The notes under the pieces: generated by a model
Seen by the model: the letters and a program-made list of their open reading frames with translations, nothing else
Database searches by the model: none
What the model was told of the DNA's origin: nothing
Shown here: piece after piece, positions 34,969 through 44,756 of the stretch
Position numbering within the stretch: position 1 is the first letter of the stretch
Layout: each line of letters begins with the position of its first letter
Assembly (NCBI RefSeq): GCF_902498185.1
Contig: NZ_CABVIX010000002.1
Span: forward strand, 248,001 to 312,000
Source: Pseudomonas fluorescens
GTDB taxonomy: Bacteria; Pseudomonadota; Gammaproteobacteria; Pseudomonadales; Pseudomonadaceae
Length of the DNA stretch: 64,000 bases
Direction: 5' to 3'
Translations under genes and position numbers: made by a program

Positions 34969-36756
34969 ATGCCACACGAAGGCAGCCTTCTGCAAACCGC
35001 AGTCATCTTCCTGCTAGCCGCCGTCATTGCGGTTCCACTGGCCAAGCGCCTGCAGCTAGGCGCTGTCATCGGCTACCTGCTGGCCGGCGTGGCCATCGGG
35101 CCCCAGGCTCTGGGGCTGATTCACGATACCGAGAGCGTCTCGCACATCTCGGAACTGGGCGTAGTCCTGCTGTTGTTCATCATTGGCCTTGAGCTCTCGC
35201 CGAAACGGTTGTGGCTGATGCGCAAATCGGTATTCGGCGTCGGGCTGGCCCAGGTGCTGCTGACCGGTGCGCTGCTGGGTGGCATTGCCCTGTTCGGCTT
35301 TGGTCAATCAATACCTGCCGCCGTGGTCGCGGGCCTGGGCCTGGCCTTGTCGTCCACGGCCCTGGGCCTGCAGAGCCTCGCCGAAAGCAAACAGCTCAAT
35401 GCACCGCACGGGCGCCTGGCCTTTGCCATCCTGCTGTTCCAGGACATCGCCGCCATTCCATTGATCGCCCTGGTACCCCTGCTGGCGGCGAGTGGCGCGA
35501 ACGCCAGCGATGGCGACAGTCTGGAACACGGCCTGAAGATTTTCGCCAGCATCGCCATCGTCATCGTCGGCGGCCGCTACCTGCTGCGCCCGGTATTTCG
35601 CATCGTGGCCCGTACCGGCCTGCCCGAGGTCTCCACCGCCACCGCATTGCTGGTGGTGATCGGCACTGCCTGGCTGATGGAGCAGGCCGGGATCTCCATG
35701 GCCCTGGGCGCGTTTCTGGCCGGCCTGCTGCTGGCCGACTCCGAATATCGTCACGAGCTGGAATCGCAGATCGAGCCGTTCAAGGGCTTGCTACTGGGCC
35801 TGTTCTTCATGAGCGTCGGCATGGGTGCCAACTTGCGCCTGCTGCTGGAGACACCAGGCCTGCTGCTTGGCCTGACGCTGTTGCTGGTATTGGTGAAACT
35901 GCCCGTGCTAATGCTGGTCGGTCGCCTGGCCGGCGGCCTGAACACCGGCAATGCATTGCGCCTGGGCGTGGTATTGGCCGCAGGCGGCGAATTTGCCTTC
36001 GTGGTCTTCAAGCTGGGCAAGGACCAGGGCCTGTTCGACGCCCATGCCTATGACCTGTTGCTGATGGCCATTACCCTGTCGATGGCTGCTACCCCGCTGT
36101 TGCTGCTGGGCTGCGCCCGCCTGCTGAAGCGCTCGCAGCCGGCCCGCGAAGTCCCTGAGCAGTACAAGGCGATCGTAACCGACGCTCCCCGGGTGGTGAT
36201 CGTAGGCATGGGCCGCATGGGCCAGGTCGTCTCGCGCATCCTCCGTGCGCAGAAGATTCCGTTCATCGCGCTCGATACCTCGGTGGACGCCATCGAGCTG
36301 ACCCGCACCTTCGAACAGGCTCCGGTGTTCTACGGTGACCCGCTGCGCCCCGAAGTCCTGCATGCTGCCAAGGTGGGCGAGGCTGAGTACTTCGTGATCA
36401 CCACCGATGATCCCGACATCACTACCCGGACCGCCGAACGGGTCAAGCGCCTGTACCCACACCTGAAGGTCCTCGCCCGGGCGCGTAACCGACAGCATGT
36501 GCACAAGTTGATCGACGTCGGCGCCGAGCCTATCCGCGAGACATTCCATTCAAGCCTCGAGATGACCCGCCAGGCCCTGATCGGCCTGGGGCTTTCCAGC
36601 GAGCAGGCCGCCGATCGTATCCAGCGATTCACCGAGCATGATGAACAGGTGCTGGAAGCACAAGGCCGCGTGCGAGACGACCGCGCCAAGGTGATGCAGA
36701 ACGCCCAGGAGGCACGGGTAGAACTGGCGCGGCTGTTCGAGTCGGATACAAACTGA
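34969..36756 (+). CDS. Monovalent cation:proton antiporter, KefB/KefC type
   Basis: A CPA2-family K+/H+ antiporter of 595 aa. Residues 1-380 are membrane (about twelve segments, including GYLLAGVAIGPQALGL and ELGVVLLLFIIGLELSPKRLW). They are followed by a cytoplasmic TrkA-N/RCK domain from about residue 400 (PRVVIVGMGRMGQVVSRIL, the NAD-binding fold) and a short C-terminal tail. ATG 34969 follows GGAG. The upstream TTG frame would add a hydrophilic leader with no support. No KefF/KefG ancillary gene is adjacent. Electrophile protection or pH/K+ homeostasis is the family role. Confidence 0.9.
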   Translation: MPHEGSLLQTAVIFLLAAVIAVPLAKRLQLGAVIGYLLAGVAIGPQALGLIHDTESVSHISELGVVLLLFIIGLELSPKRLWLMRKSVFGVGLAQVLLTGALLGGIALFGFGQSIPAAVVAGLGLALSSTALGLQSLAESKQLNAPHGRLAFAILLFQDIAAIPLIALVPLLAASGANASDGDSLEHGLKIFASIAIVIVGGRYLLRPVFRIVARTGLPEVSTATALLVVIGTAWLMEQAGISMALGAFLAGLLLADSEYRHELESQIEPFKGLLLGLFFMSVGMGANLRLLLETPGLLLGLTLLLVLVKLPVLMLVGRLAGGLNTGNALRLGVVLAAGGEFAFVVFKLGKDQGLFDAHAYDLLLMAITLSMAATPLLLLGCARLLKRSQPAREVPEQYKAIVTDAPRVVIVGMGRMGQVVSRILRAQKIPFIALDTSVDAIELTRTFEQAPVFYGDPLRPEVLHAAKVGEAEYFVITTDDPDITTRTAERVKRLYPHLKVLARARNRQHVHKLIDVGAEPIRETFHSSLEMTRQALIGLGLSSEQAADRIQRFTEHDEQVLEAQGRVRDDRAKVMQNAQEARVELARLFESDTN

Positions 36757-36822
36757 AGCAGGAGAAAACCGCACAGCGTCCAGAAGGCTGAGAGGCAACT
36801 CCGGACGCTGTTGTACGATGAC

Positions 36823-38124
36823 TCAGCTGAACAAGTCGACTGCAAGCTGGAAGGCAACCCACAGTGCCAGGCCGGTGGCAAAGGCCAGCGCCAGGTTCTC
36901 GAACAGGTTGTTGCGGTATTCCTTGCTCAGCAGCGACTTCTGGTTGGACATGATCAACAAGCCCAGCGAGATGACCGGCAAGCCGACGATATTAAGCGCG
37001 CTCACGCCGATGGTCAGGGTCACGAAGTCGGGCATGCCCGGAATCGACCAGACCAGCGGCGTCACCAGGATGAACAGCATGAACCACCTGTGCATCGGGT
37101 CCTTGTGGAACTCCTTGCCAAAACGCTCGCGACGCTCTGGACGCACGTGCTGGAAGGCGTCGGTGATGAGCATGGGGAACGCCGTGGTCTTGCCCGAGAT
37201 GCTCGCGAACAGCGTGGCGAAGACGCCGATGAAGAAGATGTACCAGCCGATCGGGCCGAAGAACATCTCCAGCGCCTTGCCAAGGTCACCCAAGGTATTC
37301 ACCTGGATGCCGTTGGGCCGCAGGATTTCCGCGCCGACGATCCAGATGGCCAGGTTGATGACAATACCCACGAACACGGCGAACAGCAGGTCGTTGCGCT
37401 GCATGCGCTTGTGCTGGGGGCCGACCCAGCCTTTCTGGCGCATCACGTACGGATGCACGAAGTTTGCCACGGAGCCGGCCACCGCGCCGATCACTGAAAC
37501 CGCCACCAGCATGGCGCCATGCATGCCCTCGTCGGCAGGGATGCTGAAGCCGATGGTACCTTTGACGATACCGACCACGTCCGGGCCGGACATGACCGCC
37601 AGGGCCAGGAATGCCAGGGTCATGACCGCCAGCAAGACTTTCATCACGCCTTCGATCATCGAGTAGATGTTGCGACCGACCAGCATCCACACCGCCAGGA
37701 CCACCGCCATCGAGCACAGCAGTGGGTAGTCGATGCGCAACAGCATCGCCAGGGACTCGCCGGCCCCCTTGATCATGTAGGCGTTCATCAGGTGGCCCAT
37801 GATCAGCGCGTATCCCAGCATGAACCATGCGAACACCGGATGCAGCTGGGCATAGCCCTGCAGGATGGTCATGCCCTGGTTATTGCATAGCTGGAAGCGG
37901 GCAATGATGTTGACGATCAGGTAGCGCAGCAACAGCGAGACCGCCAGTACCCACATCATGGCGTAACCGTAGTTGGCGCCGGCGACGGAGGAAGTAATCA
38001 GATCACCTGCGCCCAGCCAGGACAACACGGCGATGATGCCTGGTCCAAGCAGTTTCACCGCCCGGGAAAGGCGGCTTTGGGAAGGCATGACAGTCTTGCC
38101 CTCGGCAGAAGGAATGCTCGTCAT
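36823..38124 (-). CDS. Nramp-related metal ion transporter, atypical metal site
   Basis: An eleven-segment membrane protein of 433 aa related to Nramp/MntH carriers. TM1 reads GPGIIAVLSWLGAGDLITSSVAGANYGY, so the DPGN metal-site motif is replaced by GAGD. TM6 reads SVIGAVAGSVANFVHPYVMRQKG in place of the MPH motif. The remaining topology, the LNIVGLPVISLGLLIM segment and overall length fit the superfamily. The start is ATG 38124 with GGAGACAC upstream. Substrate may therefore not be Mn2+/Fe2+. Neighbours (antiporter, comM) give no hint. The gene ends 66 bases past the stop of the convergent antiporter gene. Confidence 0.85.
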   Translation of the reverse strand: MTSIPSAEGKTVMPSQSRLSRAVKLLGPGIIAVLSWLGAGDLITSSVAGANYGYAMMWVLAVSLLLRYLIVNIIARFQLCNNQGMTILQGYAQLHPVFAWFMLGYALIMGHLMNAYMIKGAGESLAMLLRIDYPLLCSMAVVLAVWMLVGRNIYSMIEGVMKVLLAVMTLAFLALAVMSGPDVVGIVKGTIGFSIPADEGMHGAMLVAVSVIGAVAGSVANFVHPYVMRQKGWVGPQHKRMQRNDLLFAVFVGIVINLAIWIVGAEILRPNGIQVNTLGDLGKALEMFFGPIGWYIFFIGVFATLFASISGKTTAFPMLITDAFQHVRPERRERFGKEFHKDPMHRWFMLFILVTPLVWSIPGMPDFVTLTIGVSALNIVGLPVISLGLLIMSNQKSLLSKEYRNNLFENLALAFATGLALWVAFQLAVDLFS

Positions 38125-38294
38125 CGAGGTGTCTCCGTTATTTTTGTAGTGAGAGCAGGGGAAGTCGACCACAGTAGGTAGGACGTCGTACAACTAAATT
38201 ATCACGTAAGCGTTGCAAGATGTTTCATAATTTCTTCGGCGCAGGGGTGCTTGCCTGGTGTGGCCTGTCTACGACGCTGTAGCGAGCATGCCAC

Positions 38295-39779
38295 TCAGCC
38301 AGGACGGTATTGCAAGGCCTCGGCAAGATGACAGCGGCCAATGGCATCGACCTGCTCGAGGTCCGCGAGGGTGCGGGCCACCTTGAGCAGGCGATGGGCT
38401 GCGCGCAAGGATAGCGTCAGCCGCTCGCAGGCCGTCTCCAGCCATTTCTGATCCTCGGCAGTCAAGGAACAATGACGTCGTAGCGCCTTGAGATCGAGAA
38501 ACGCGTTGGCGCAGCCTTGCCGCGCTTGCTGCCGTTCTCGCGCCGCGGCCACCACCTTGGCGACGCTGATGCTGGTCTCGCCGCTTGGCTGCTCCGACAG
38601 CACGGTGCTCTCCCGAGCCACGGTCAGGTGCAGGTCGATGCGATCGAGCAGCGGGCCGGACAGCTTGTTGCGATAGCGCTGCACTTGCTCGGTGCTGCAG
38701 CGGCAGCGGCCGGTAGGGTCGCCCAGGTAGCCGCATGGGCATGGGTTCATCGCTGCCACCAGCTGGAAACGAGCTGGAAAGCGGACCTTGTCCCTGGCTC
38801 GTGCCACCACGATCTCTCCGCTTTCCAAGGGCTCGCGCAGCACCTCCAGCACGCGCCGTTCGAACTCTGGCAGTTCATCGAGAAACAGCACGCCGTGGTG
38901 GGCGAGGGTGATTTCTCCAGGCTGCGGACGGCCGCCGCCGCCCACCAGCGCCGCGCCTGAAGCCGAGTGGTGGGGATGACGAAACGGCCGCTGAGGCCAG
39001 CTGTTCAGCGGCGCGTGCCCGCTGACGGACTGGATGGCCGCCACCTCCAGCGCTTCATGCTCGCCAAGGGGCGGCAGCAGCCCTGGCAGGCGACTGGCGA
39101 GAAGGGTCTTGCCGGTGCCGGGCGGCCCTGTGAACAGCAGATTGTGAGCCCCGGCCGCAGCCACCAGCAGCGCACGCTTGGCAGCAAGCTGACCCTGGAC
39201 TTCGCTGAGGTCGGGATAGGGCCGGCTGTGCAGCACCAGACCGTTGGCCGCATAGGGCTGCAGCGGCGTATGCCCGGTGAGGTGGGTCACCAGCTCCATC
39301 AGGCTGCCAGCCGCATACACGACCAGGCCCGACGCCAGGCAGGCTTCCTCGGCGTTCTCCCTCGGCACGATCAGCGCCCGGCCAGCCTCCCGCGCGGCGA
39401 GCGCCGCCGGCAGCACGCCCTGCACGGGTCTGAGTACCCCCGACAGCGCCAGCTCGCCCAGGCATTCGAACTCGCACAGGGTACCGACCGGCACCTGGCC
39501 GCTGGCGGCGAGAATGCCCAGGGCGATGGCCAGGTCGTAACGGCCGCCGTCCTTGGGCAGGTCGGCCGGTGCCAGGTTCTGCGTGATGCGCCGTGCCGGG
39601 TAGTTCAGCCCTGAGTTGATGATGGCGCTGCGCACCCGGTCCTTGCTTTCCTTGACCGTGGTCTCTGGCAGGCCGACCAGGGTCAGATGGGGCAGGCCGT
39701 TGGCCAGATGGGTTTCAACGCTGACAGCCGGGGCCAGAACGCCCACCTGGGCGCGGCTGTGGACAAGGGCGAGGGACAT
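38295..39779 (-). CDS. comM: ComM/YifB family Mg-chelatase-like helicase
   Basis: A AAA+ helicase of 494 aa that promotes branch migration during natural transformation. N-terminal ComM/Lon-like S5 fold (residues 1-130), then Walker A LLFTGPPGTGKTLLA near residue 215, Walker B VLFLDELPEF, NPCPCGYLGDP and a C-terminal Mg-chelatase domain (LSLRAAHRLLKVARTLADL). ATG 39779 (third codon of the longest frame) has GGAG five bases upstream. The nearest neighbours are unrelated. Length and motifs are complete. Confidence 0.95.
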   Translation of the reverse strand: MSLALVHSRAQVGVLAPAVSVETHLANGLPHLTLVGLPETTVKESKDRVRSAIINSGLNYPARRITQNLAPADLPKDGGRYDLAIALGILAASGQVPVGTLCEFECLGELALSGVLRPVQGVLPAALAAREAGRALIVPRENAEEACLASGLVVYAAGSLMELVTHLTGHTPLQPYAANGLVLHSRPYPDLSEVQGQLAAKRALLVAAAGAHNLLFTGPPGTGKTLLASRLPGLLPPLGEHEALEVAAIQSVSGHAPLNSWPQRPFRHPHHSASGAALVGGGGRPQPGEITLAHHGVLFLDELPEFERRVLEVLREPLESGEIVVARARDKVRFPARFQLVAAMNPCPCGYLGDPTGRCRCSTEQVQRYRNKLSGPLLDRIDLHLTVARESTVLSEQPSGETSISVAKVVAAARERQQARQGCANAFLDLKALRRHCSLTAEDQKWLETACERLTLSLRAAHRLLKVARTLADLEQVDAIGRCHLAEALQYRPG

Positions 39780-39889
39780 GAACACTCCATGATCAGGGGA
39801 AAGGACCGCGTCCTGCGGCTCTTGAAGGGTAGGGGAACGGCTGCCTCGCGCAATGGAAAGACTGCGTCCGGATCTTTCATTCCTGCTTC

Positions 39890-40792
39890 CTACCCCAACG
39901 CCCCCGCAGCCGTTGTCATCATCTCGTGTATCAACTGCCCGAACCGTTGCGTCAGCAGGCTTTGCGGGCGGTCCGCCGGCAGCAGCAGATAAGTCGTGAA
40001 GCGGATCTCTGGCAAGAATGGCCGCGTTTCAATTCCGACATGCCGATACTCGGCCGCCACCAGCGGGCTGACGATGCTCACCCCGAGCCCCAGCCCCACT
40101 AGCGAACACACCGTGGCAGCGTGGTGCGTTTCCAGGTTCATCTTGCGGTACAGCCTGTCGTCCGGAAAACACCGGTCGATCCGCTTGCGCGAACCATCGT
40201 TCTGCGAGAGCGAGATGAATTCCTCGCCTTTCAGATCTTCCGGCTTCACGGCGCTCAGCGCGCCAAGACGATGACCAATCGGGAACACGCACACCCCCGG
40301 GACGTCGCAGATGACCTGGGTCTCGACGCCTGGCATGGCTTCTCCCACATACGACGCCAGCCCCAGGTCGCAGAACTGCGAGGCGGCCCAATGGCCGACC
40401 GTCGGCGAGTCGTTGGTGTGAATGGAAATTGCTACATCAGGGTTCTGCTGGCGAAAACGCTGGATCACTCGCGGCAGCACCGTCAGCGTCAGCGAAGGTA
40501 CCGCTCCGATACGCAGACGCCCGGTGCCGCCGCGCCGGATGTTGCGCGCGGAGGACTCCAGGCTCTGCAGCCCGATGAATGCCCGCTCGACATCGGCGAA
40601 CAACGCTGCGCCTTCATCAGTGGGCAACAGCCTGCCGCCTATGCGCTCGAACAGCTTGAAACCACTGCTGCGCTCCAGCTGTGCGATCAGCCGGCTGATG
40701 TTGGGTTGTGAGGTATGCAGGTGCTCGGCAGCGGCCGTCATCGAGCCACTGAGCATCACCGCGCGGAACGCTTCGACTTGTTTGAAATTCAT
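39890..40792 (-). CDS. LysR-family regulator of the amino-acid ABC/lyase operon
   Basis: A LysR regulator of 300 aa with helix-turn-helix FRAVMLSGSMTAAAEHLHTSQPNISRLIAQLE (residues 9-41). Its effector domain resembles the OccR/NocR opine and amino-acid sensors (GRLRIGAVPSLTLTVLPRVI). It is divergent from the binding-protein gene at 41036, with about 240 bases between, and so is the likely regulator of the transporter-lyase operon. AT-rich sequence with several near-palindromes (agatatcacat) lies in the shared region. Ligand unknown, likely the transported amino compound. Confidence 0.88.
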   Translation of the reverse strand: MNFKQVEAFRAVMLSGSMTAAAEHLHTSQPNISRLIAQLERSSGFKLFERIGGRLLPTDEGAALFADVERAFIGLQSLESSARNIRRGGTGRLRIGAVPSLTLTVLPRVIQRFRQQNPDVAISIHTNDSPTVGHWAASQFCDLGLASYVGEAMPGVETQVICDVPGVCVFPIGHRLGALSAVKPEDLKGEEFISLSQNDGSRKRIDRCFPDDRLYRKMNLETHHAATVCSLVGLGLGVSIVSPLVAAEYRHVGIETRPFLPEIRFTTYLLLPADRPQSLLTQRFGQLIHEMMTTAAGALG

Positions 40793-41035
40793 GGGTTGCC
40801 CATATCAATCCGGTATGGCCGATTGTCGAACTGTCATTTGTTTGCATGAACTGAACGCTTTATAACAGATATCACATCGACGTCACCGCACAGACGGGCG
40901 CGATGCAATTCGAGCACCGGGCAGTGAAGAATCACAAAAAACACTGCTGCTCATCACTCTGTCTCTGCCCTTGTATTCATGGTGTCGCAAAGCGATTCGC
41001 GCTGAACGACGCTGATATGTAAACCGGGAGGCATC

Positions 41036-41881
41036 ATGTCGTTTACTTTCAAGATCCTTGGTAGTGCGTTGGCGTTTTCGTGCGTAGCGATGACGGCTTC
41101 GATGCAGGCTTCTGCCGTCGAGCTTCCAGCGGTACCTGAAGAGATAAAAGAAGCAGGCCAATTGCGCGCCGGTGTGCGCTGTGACCAGCCACCGTATGGG
41201 TTCCAGGATGGCAGCGGCGAATTCGCCGGCGTCGAAGTGGAGATGGCCAAGCAGATCGCGCTGTGGGCCTTGGGCTCGAAGGACAAGGTGACCTTCACTT
41301 GCGTCACCGCCGAAAACCGCGTGCCCCAGTTGCTTGGCCGCAAGGTCGACTTCCTGATCGCGACCCTGGGTGTCACCCCGGAGCGGATGCGGGTGATCGA
41401 CTTCACCACGCCCTACCGCTGGGGCGCGAGTGATGTGGTAGTGAAGAAGGACAGCCCGGTCCGCAAGATCGCCGACCTCAACGGCAAGACCCTCGCCACC
41501 CTCAAGGGATCGGTACAGGCCAAGTGGTTCGAGGATCACATGCCCGAGGTCAAGACACTGCGCATGAACAGCGCCGCCGATGCGCTGCAGACCTTCCGTC
41601 AGGGCCGCGCGGACGCCTACACCCATGACGCGGCGACGCTGGTGGTGGTCGCAGACAACGACAAGGATGCACGCCTGCTGAACGAGCCGTTCCAGATTTC
41701 CGACGCGGCCATCGGCGTGCGCAAGAACAGCGAAGCCTGGCGTGATTTCCTGAGTGCCTCGGTATCCAGGATGCGCGAAGAGCATCTGTTCCGCGGCTGG
41801 GTGCAGCAGTTCGTGCCGCAGAACATCCAGGGTTACTACATCAGCGTCTTCGAGCAGGCAAAACCTGCCGAAGCCCTCTGA
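41036..41881 (+). CDS. Polar amino-acid ABC transporter binding protein (family 3)
   Basis: A family 3 periplasmic binding protein of 281 aa. The signal peptide ends around SMQASAVE. The mature protein has AGQLRAGVRCDQPPYGFQD, FAGVEVEMAKQI, and RMRVIDFTTPY of the amino-acid-binding family. GGGAGG precedes the ATG. First gene of an operon with two permeases, a lyase and two ATPases, all in one direction with short spacings. Ligand unknown. The adjacent lyase suggests a substituted aspartate or argininosuccinate-like compound. Confidence 0.9.
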   Translation: MSFTFKILGSALAFSCVAMTASMQASAVELPAVPEEIKEAGQLRAGVRCDQPPYGFQDGSGEFAGVEVEMAKQIALWALGSKDKVTFTCVTAENRVPQLLGRKVDFLIATLGVTPERMRVIDFTTPYRWGASDVVVKKDSPVRKIADLNGKTLATLKGSVQAKWFEDHMPEVKTLRMNSAADALQTFRQGRADAYTHDAATLVVVADNDKDARLLNEPFQISDAAIGVRKNSEAWRDFLSASVSRMREEHLFRGWVQQFVPQNIQGYYISVFEQAKPAEAL

Positions 41882-41894
41882 CCGGGCGCCGCGC

Positions 41895-42557
41895 ATGGAC
41901 TTCGATATCGACTACCTGGCGGCGCAGTGGCCTGCGCTGCTCGATGGCGTACTGATGACGCTGCAGGTGACGCTGCTGGCGATCGTCTGCTCGCTGCTCA
42001 TCGGGGTGCTGGGCGGTGCCGCCCGGGTGCTCAAGGTCCCGGTGCTGAGCCAGTTCGTGGTGGGGTACGTCGAGCTGATCCGCAATACCCCGATCCTGGT
42101 GCAGCTGTTTTTCATCTTCTATGGCCTGCCAGCGGTGGGGATGGAACTGTCGCTGTTCTGGTCCGGGGTGCTGTGCCTGTCGCTGTGGGCCGGGGCGTAC
42201 CAGATCGAGAACATGCGCGGCGGCCTGGCAACGGTGGAGCACGGCATGCGCGAGGCCAGCAATGCCTTGAGCCTGAAGACCAGCCATTACTTCTGCCTGG
42301 TCGCCATGCCGATCGCCTTTCGGACCAGTTTGCCTGCGGTGCTCAACACGTCCATCTCGTTGTTGAAAAACTCCTCGTACCTGCAAGCGATCGGGCTTGC
42401 CGAACTGACTTTCGTCGCGGTCGATCGCATCGCCACGGATTTCAGGGCGATCGAGATGTTCAGTGCGATCTGTGTGATGTACCTGGTGCTGGTAGGGATC
42501 CTGGCGCTGTTGACCGGTCGGCTTTCGGCCCACTTGCAACGCCCTTTCCGGCAGTGA
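41895..42557 (+). CDS. Amino-acid ABC transporter permease (HisM/GlnP family)
   Basis: A five-segment inner-membrane permease of 220 aa. The HEAT-like signature YVELIRNTPILVQLFFIFYGLP and the EAA loop EHGMREASNALSLKTSHYF near residues 125-145 contact the ATPase. The true start ATG 41895 lies 13 bases after the binding-protein stop; the longest frame would overlap that gene heavily. It should form a heterodimer with the next permease. Confidence 0.9.
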   Translation: MDFDIDYLAAQWPALLDGVLMTLQVTLLAIVCSLLIGVLGGAARVLKVPVLSQFVVGYVELIRNTPILVQLFFIFYGLPAVGMELSLFWSGVLCLSLWAGAYQIENMRGGLATVEHGMREASNALSLKTSHYFCLVAMPIAFRTSLPAVLNTSISLLKNSSYLQAIGLAELTFVAVDRIATDFRAIEMFSAICVMYLVLVGILALLTGRLSAHLQRPFRQ

Positions 42558-42564
42558 GGCGAGC

Positions 42565-43284
42565 ATGAATTTTCTAGTCGAGAACTGGGCCTTTGTCGGC
42601 AAAGGCCTGTGGATGACCCTGCGCCTGGCGCTGGTGGTGCTGCTGTTCACCACGATCATTTCCACGGTGCTGGGGGTGCTTGCCACCCTGAAGAACAGGC
42701 TGTTGTGGTGGACGATCCATGGCTATGTCGAGCTGTTCAGGTCGATCCCGCTGATCGTCAACGTGTTCTTCATCTTCTTTGGTGCGCCCATGTTCGGGCT
42801 GGACCTCAGCCCATTCGCCGCGGTCACCACGGGACTCACCTTGTGGGGCAGCGCCAATGGGATCGAGATCGTGCGTGGCGGCCTGGAGTCGGTGTCGCGA
42901 CATCAGTGGAAGAGCGCATGGGCACTGGGCCTGCGGCCGTGGCAGATCTACCTGCACGTCATTGCCCCGCAGTCGATGCGAGCGATCCTGCCCGCATACA
43001 CCGGTCTCCTGACCATGCTGGTGCAAGCCACATCCCTTGGGGCGCTGGTAGGGGTGAGCGAGTTTCTCAAAGTTGGCCAGATCATCATCGAACGCGAGAC
43101 GGTGATGACTGGCGTCAGCCCCGCCTTTGCCGTCTATGGCGTGGTCCTGCTGGTGTATTTCGTTATCTGTTCATTGCTGAGCTGGTTCAGCCGTTATCTC
43201 GAACGTCGGCTGGGTCGCCCGGTGACGCGAGCCACAATTGATGAGGGGGCAACATGCAAGAGTCCAAAGTCAGCCGGCGCCTGA
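42565..43284 (+). CDS. Amino-acid ABC transporter permease, second subunit
   Basis: A 239-residue membrane permease with YVELFRSIPLIVNVFFIFFG and the EAA loop SRHQWKSAWALGLRPWQIYL, the partner of the preceding permease. It starts seven bases after that stop codon. Its 3' end overlaps the lyase gene by 31 bases, so the two are very likely translationally coupled. Confidence 0.9.
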   Translation: MNFLVENWAFVGKGLWMTLRLALVVLLFTTIISTVLGVLATLKNRLLWWTIHGYVELFRSIPLIVNVFFIFFGAPMFGLDLSPFAAVTTGLTLWGSANGIEIVRGGLESVSRHQWKSAWALGLRPWQIYLHVIAPQSMRAILPAYTGLLTMLVQATSLGALVGVSEFLKVGQIIIERETVMTGVSPAFAVYGVVLLVYFVICSLLSWFSRYLERRLGRPVTRATIDEGATCKSPKSAGA

Positions 43285-44756
43285 AGGAAACCACGGCCCC
43301 GGAAGTCAACGAGTTCATCTATCGGCCGCGCCTGCAGGGCTTTTCGGAAGGCTTCGGCCTGCTGGGCGACATCAACAAGGCTCACATCGTCATGCTTGCC
43401 GAACGCGGGCTGATCCGCAGCGAGCACGCGGCTACGTTGGCCAAGGGAGTGCTGGACATGGAGGAGGCAGGACCCGACGTGGTCCCGCTCGATCCTTCAC
43501 GCGAGGACGCCTACTTCAACTATGAAGCGCATTTGATCGAACAGATCGGCGCGGACGTTGGCGGCCGACTGCACACCGGGCGCAGCCGTAACGACCTGCT
43601 GGCGACCCTCGATCGCATGCGCTGCCGCGAGGTCCTGATGGACCTCGTCGACGAACTCGTGCAGATCCGGGCAACCGCCATCAGCCAGGCGGCTCTTTAT
43701 GCCGAAGTGGTGATGCCCGGCTATACCCACCTGCAGCCCGCGCAGCCGATCACCTATGGCTTCTACCTGTCGGCGGTAGAGCAGGCGCTGGAGCGCGATT
43801 GCAGCCGTCTGACCCACACTTTGGAGACGATGAACCAGAGCCCCATGGGAGCTGCTGCCTTCGCGGGGACCCCGTTCGATATCGACCGTGCACGTACGGC
43901 GCAGCTGCTGGGTTTCGATGGCTACCTGGATAACGCCCTGGATGCGGTGGGCTCGCGCGACTTCATCCTGGAGAGCCTTTCGCACTTGAGCCTGCTGTCA
44001 GTGTTCTGGAGCCGGATCGCGCAGGATTACTTTGTCTGGAGCACCCACGAGTTCAGCCTCATCGACTTCCCCGACAGCGTCGCGGCAACGTCGAGCATCA
44101 TGCCCCAGAAGAAGAATCCGACAGTGCTCGAGTACCTCAAAGGGCGCAGCGGGCACATCCTCGGGCTGCTGATGGGCGCAAGCGTATCCATCAAGGGCAC
44201 CAACTTTTCCCACACCGGAGACGCCAACCGCGAGGGCACCCGCGGCTTCTGGGAGGCCGCAGAGGAGAGCCTGCGCTGCTTGAAGCTGCTGAACCTGGTG
44301 CTGCGCACGGCAGTGCCCAACGCTACCTTGGCCGTCAAGCGCGCGGGTGAGGACTTCTCGACGGCGACCGGCCTTGCCGACCTCATCGTGCGTGAAGCGG
44401 ACTTGTCATTCCGCGAGGCGCATCACGTGGTCGGCGGCGCCGTGCGCATGGCCATGGACGCCGGGCTGCTGGCTCACCAGATCGATACCAGGATGGTTGA
44501 TGCCTGCGCCATCGAGCAGCTCGGGCACGCACTCAACCTGCCCGCGCATAAGGTCCGCGACTGTCTTGATCCGACCGCCAACGTGCAAGCCCGGATGTCT
44601 TCGGGTGGGCCCTCGCTGTCGTCCTTGAAGCCGAGCCTGGCCCGTGCCGAACAGCGCATTGCTGCCGACCGCAAGGCCAACCAGGCACGTCGCGAGCGCT
44701 TGAGCGCGGCCAATCGCACCCTGCAGGAACTGACTCGCGCGCAGGCCGACTCATGA
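43254..44756 (+). CDS. Argininosuccinate-lyase-like enzyme in an ABC operon
   Basis: A fumarase/aspartase-superfamily lyase of 500 aa that should split an N-substituted aspartate to fumarate and an amine. It keeps the argininosuccinate-lyase signatures HTGRSRND (107-114), YTHLQ (157-161) and [10 protein letters not shown] (280-289). It differs from housekeeping ArgH at 58602-59996 around these motifs (RNDLLAT against RNDQVAT). It is about 35 residues longer, with a distinct N-terminus and a basic C-terminus. It overlaps the permease by 31 bases and the ATPase by the ATGA. The true substrate may be argininosuccinate or other compounds such as imino- or ethylenediamine-disuccinates cleaved by relatives. 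Confidence 0.85.
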   Translation: MQESKVSRRLKETTAPEVNEFIYRPRLQGFSEGFGLLGDINKAHIVMLAERGLIRSEHAATLAKGVLDMEEAGPDVVPLDPSREDAYFNYEAHLIEQIGADVGGRLHTGRSRNDLLATLDRMRCREVLMDLVDELVQIRATAISQAALYAEVVMPGYTHLQPAQPITYGFYLSAVEQALERDCSRLTHTLETMNQSPMGAAAFAGTPFDIDRARTAQLLGFDGYLDNALDAVGSRDFILESLSHLSLLSVFWSRIAQDYFVWSTHEFSLIDFPDSVAATSSIMPQKKNPTVLEYLKGRSGHILGLLMGASVSIKGTNFSHTGDANREGTRGFWEAAEESLRCLKLLNLVLRTAVPNATLAVKRAGEDFSTATGLADLIVREADLSFREAHHVVGGAVRMAMDAGLLAHQIDTRMVDACAIEQLGHALNLPAHKVRDCLDPTANVQARMSSGGPSLSSLKPSLARAEQRIAADRKANQARRERLSAANRTLQELTRAQADS

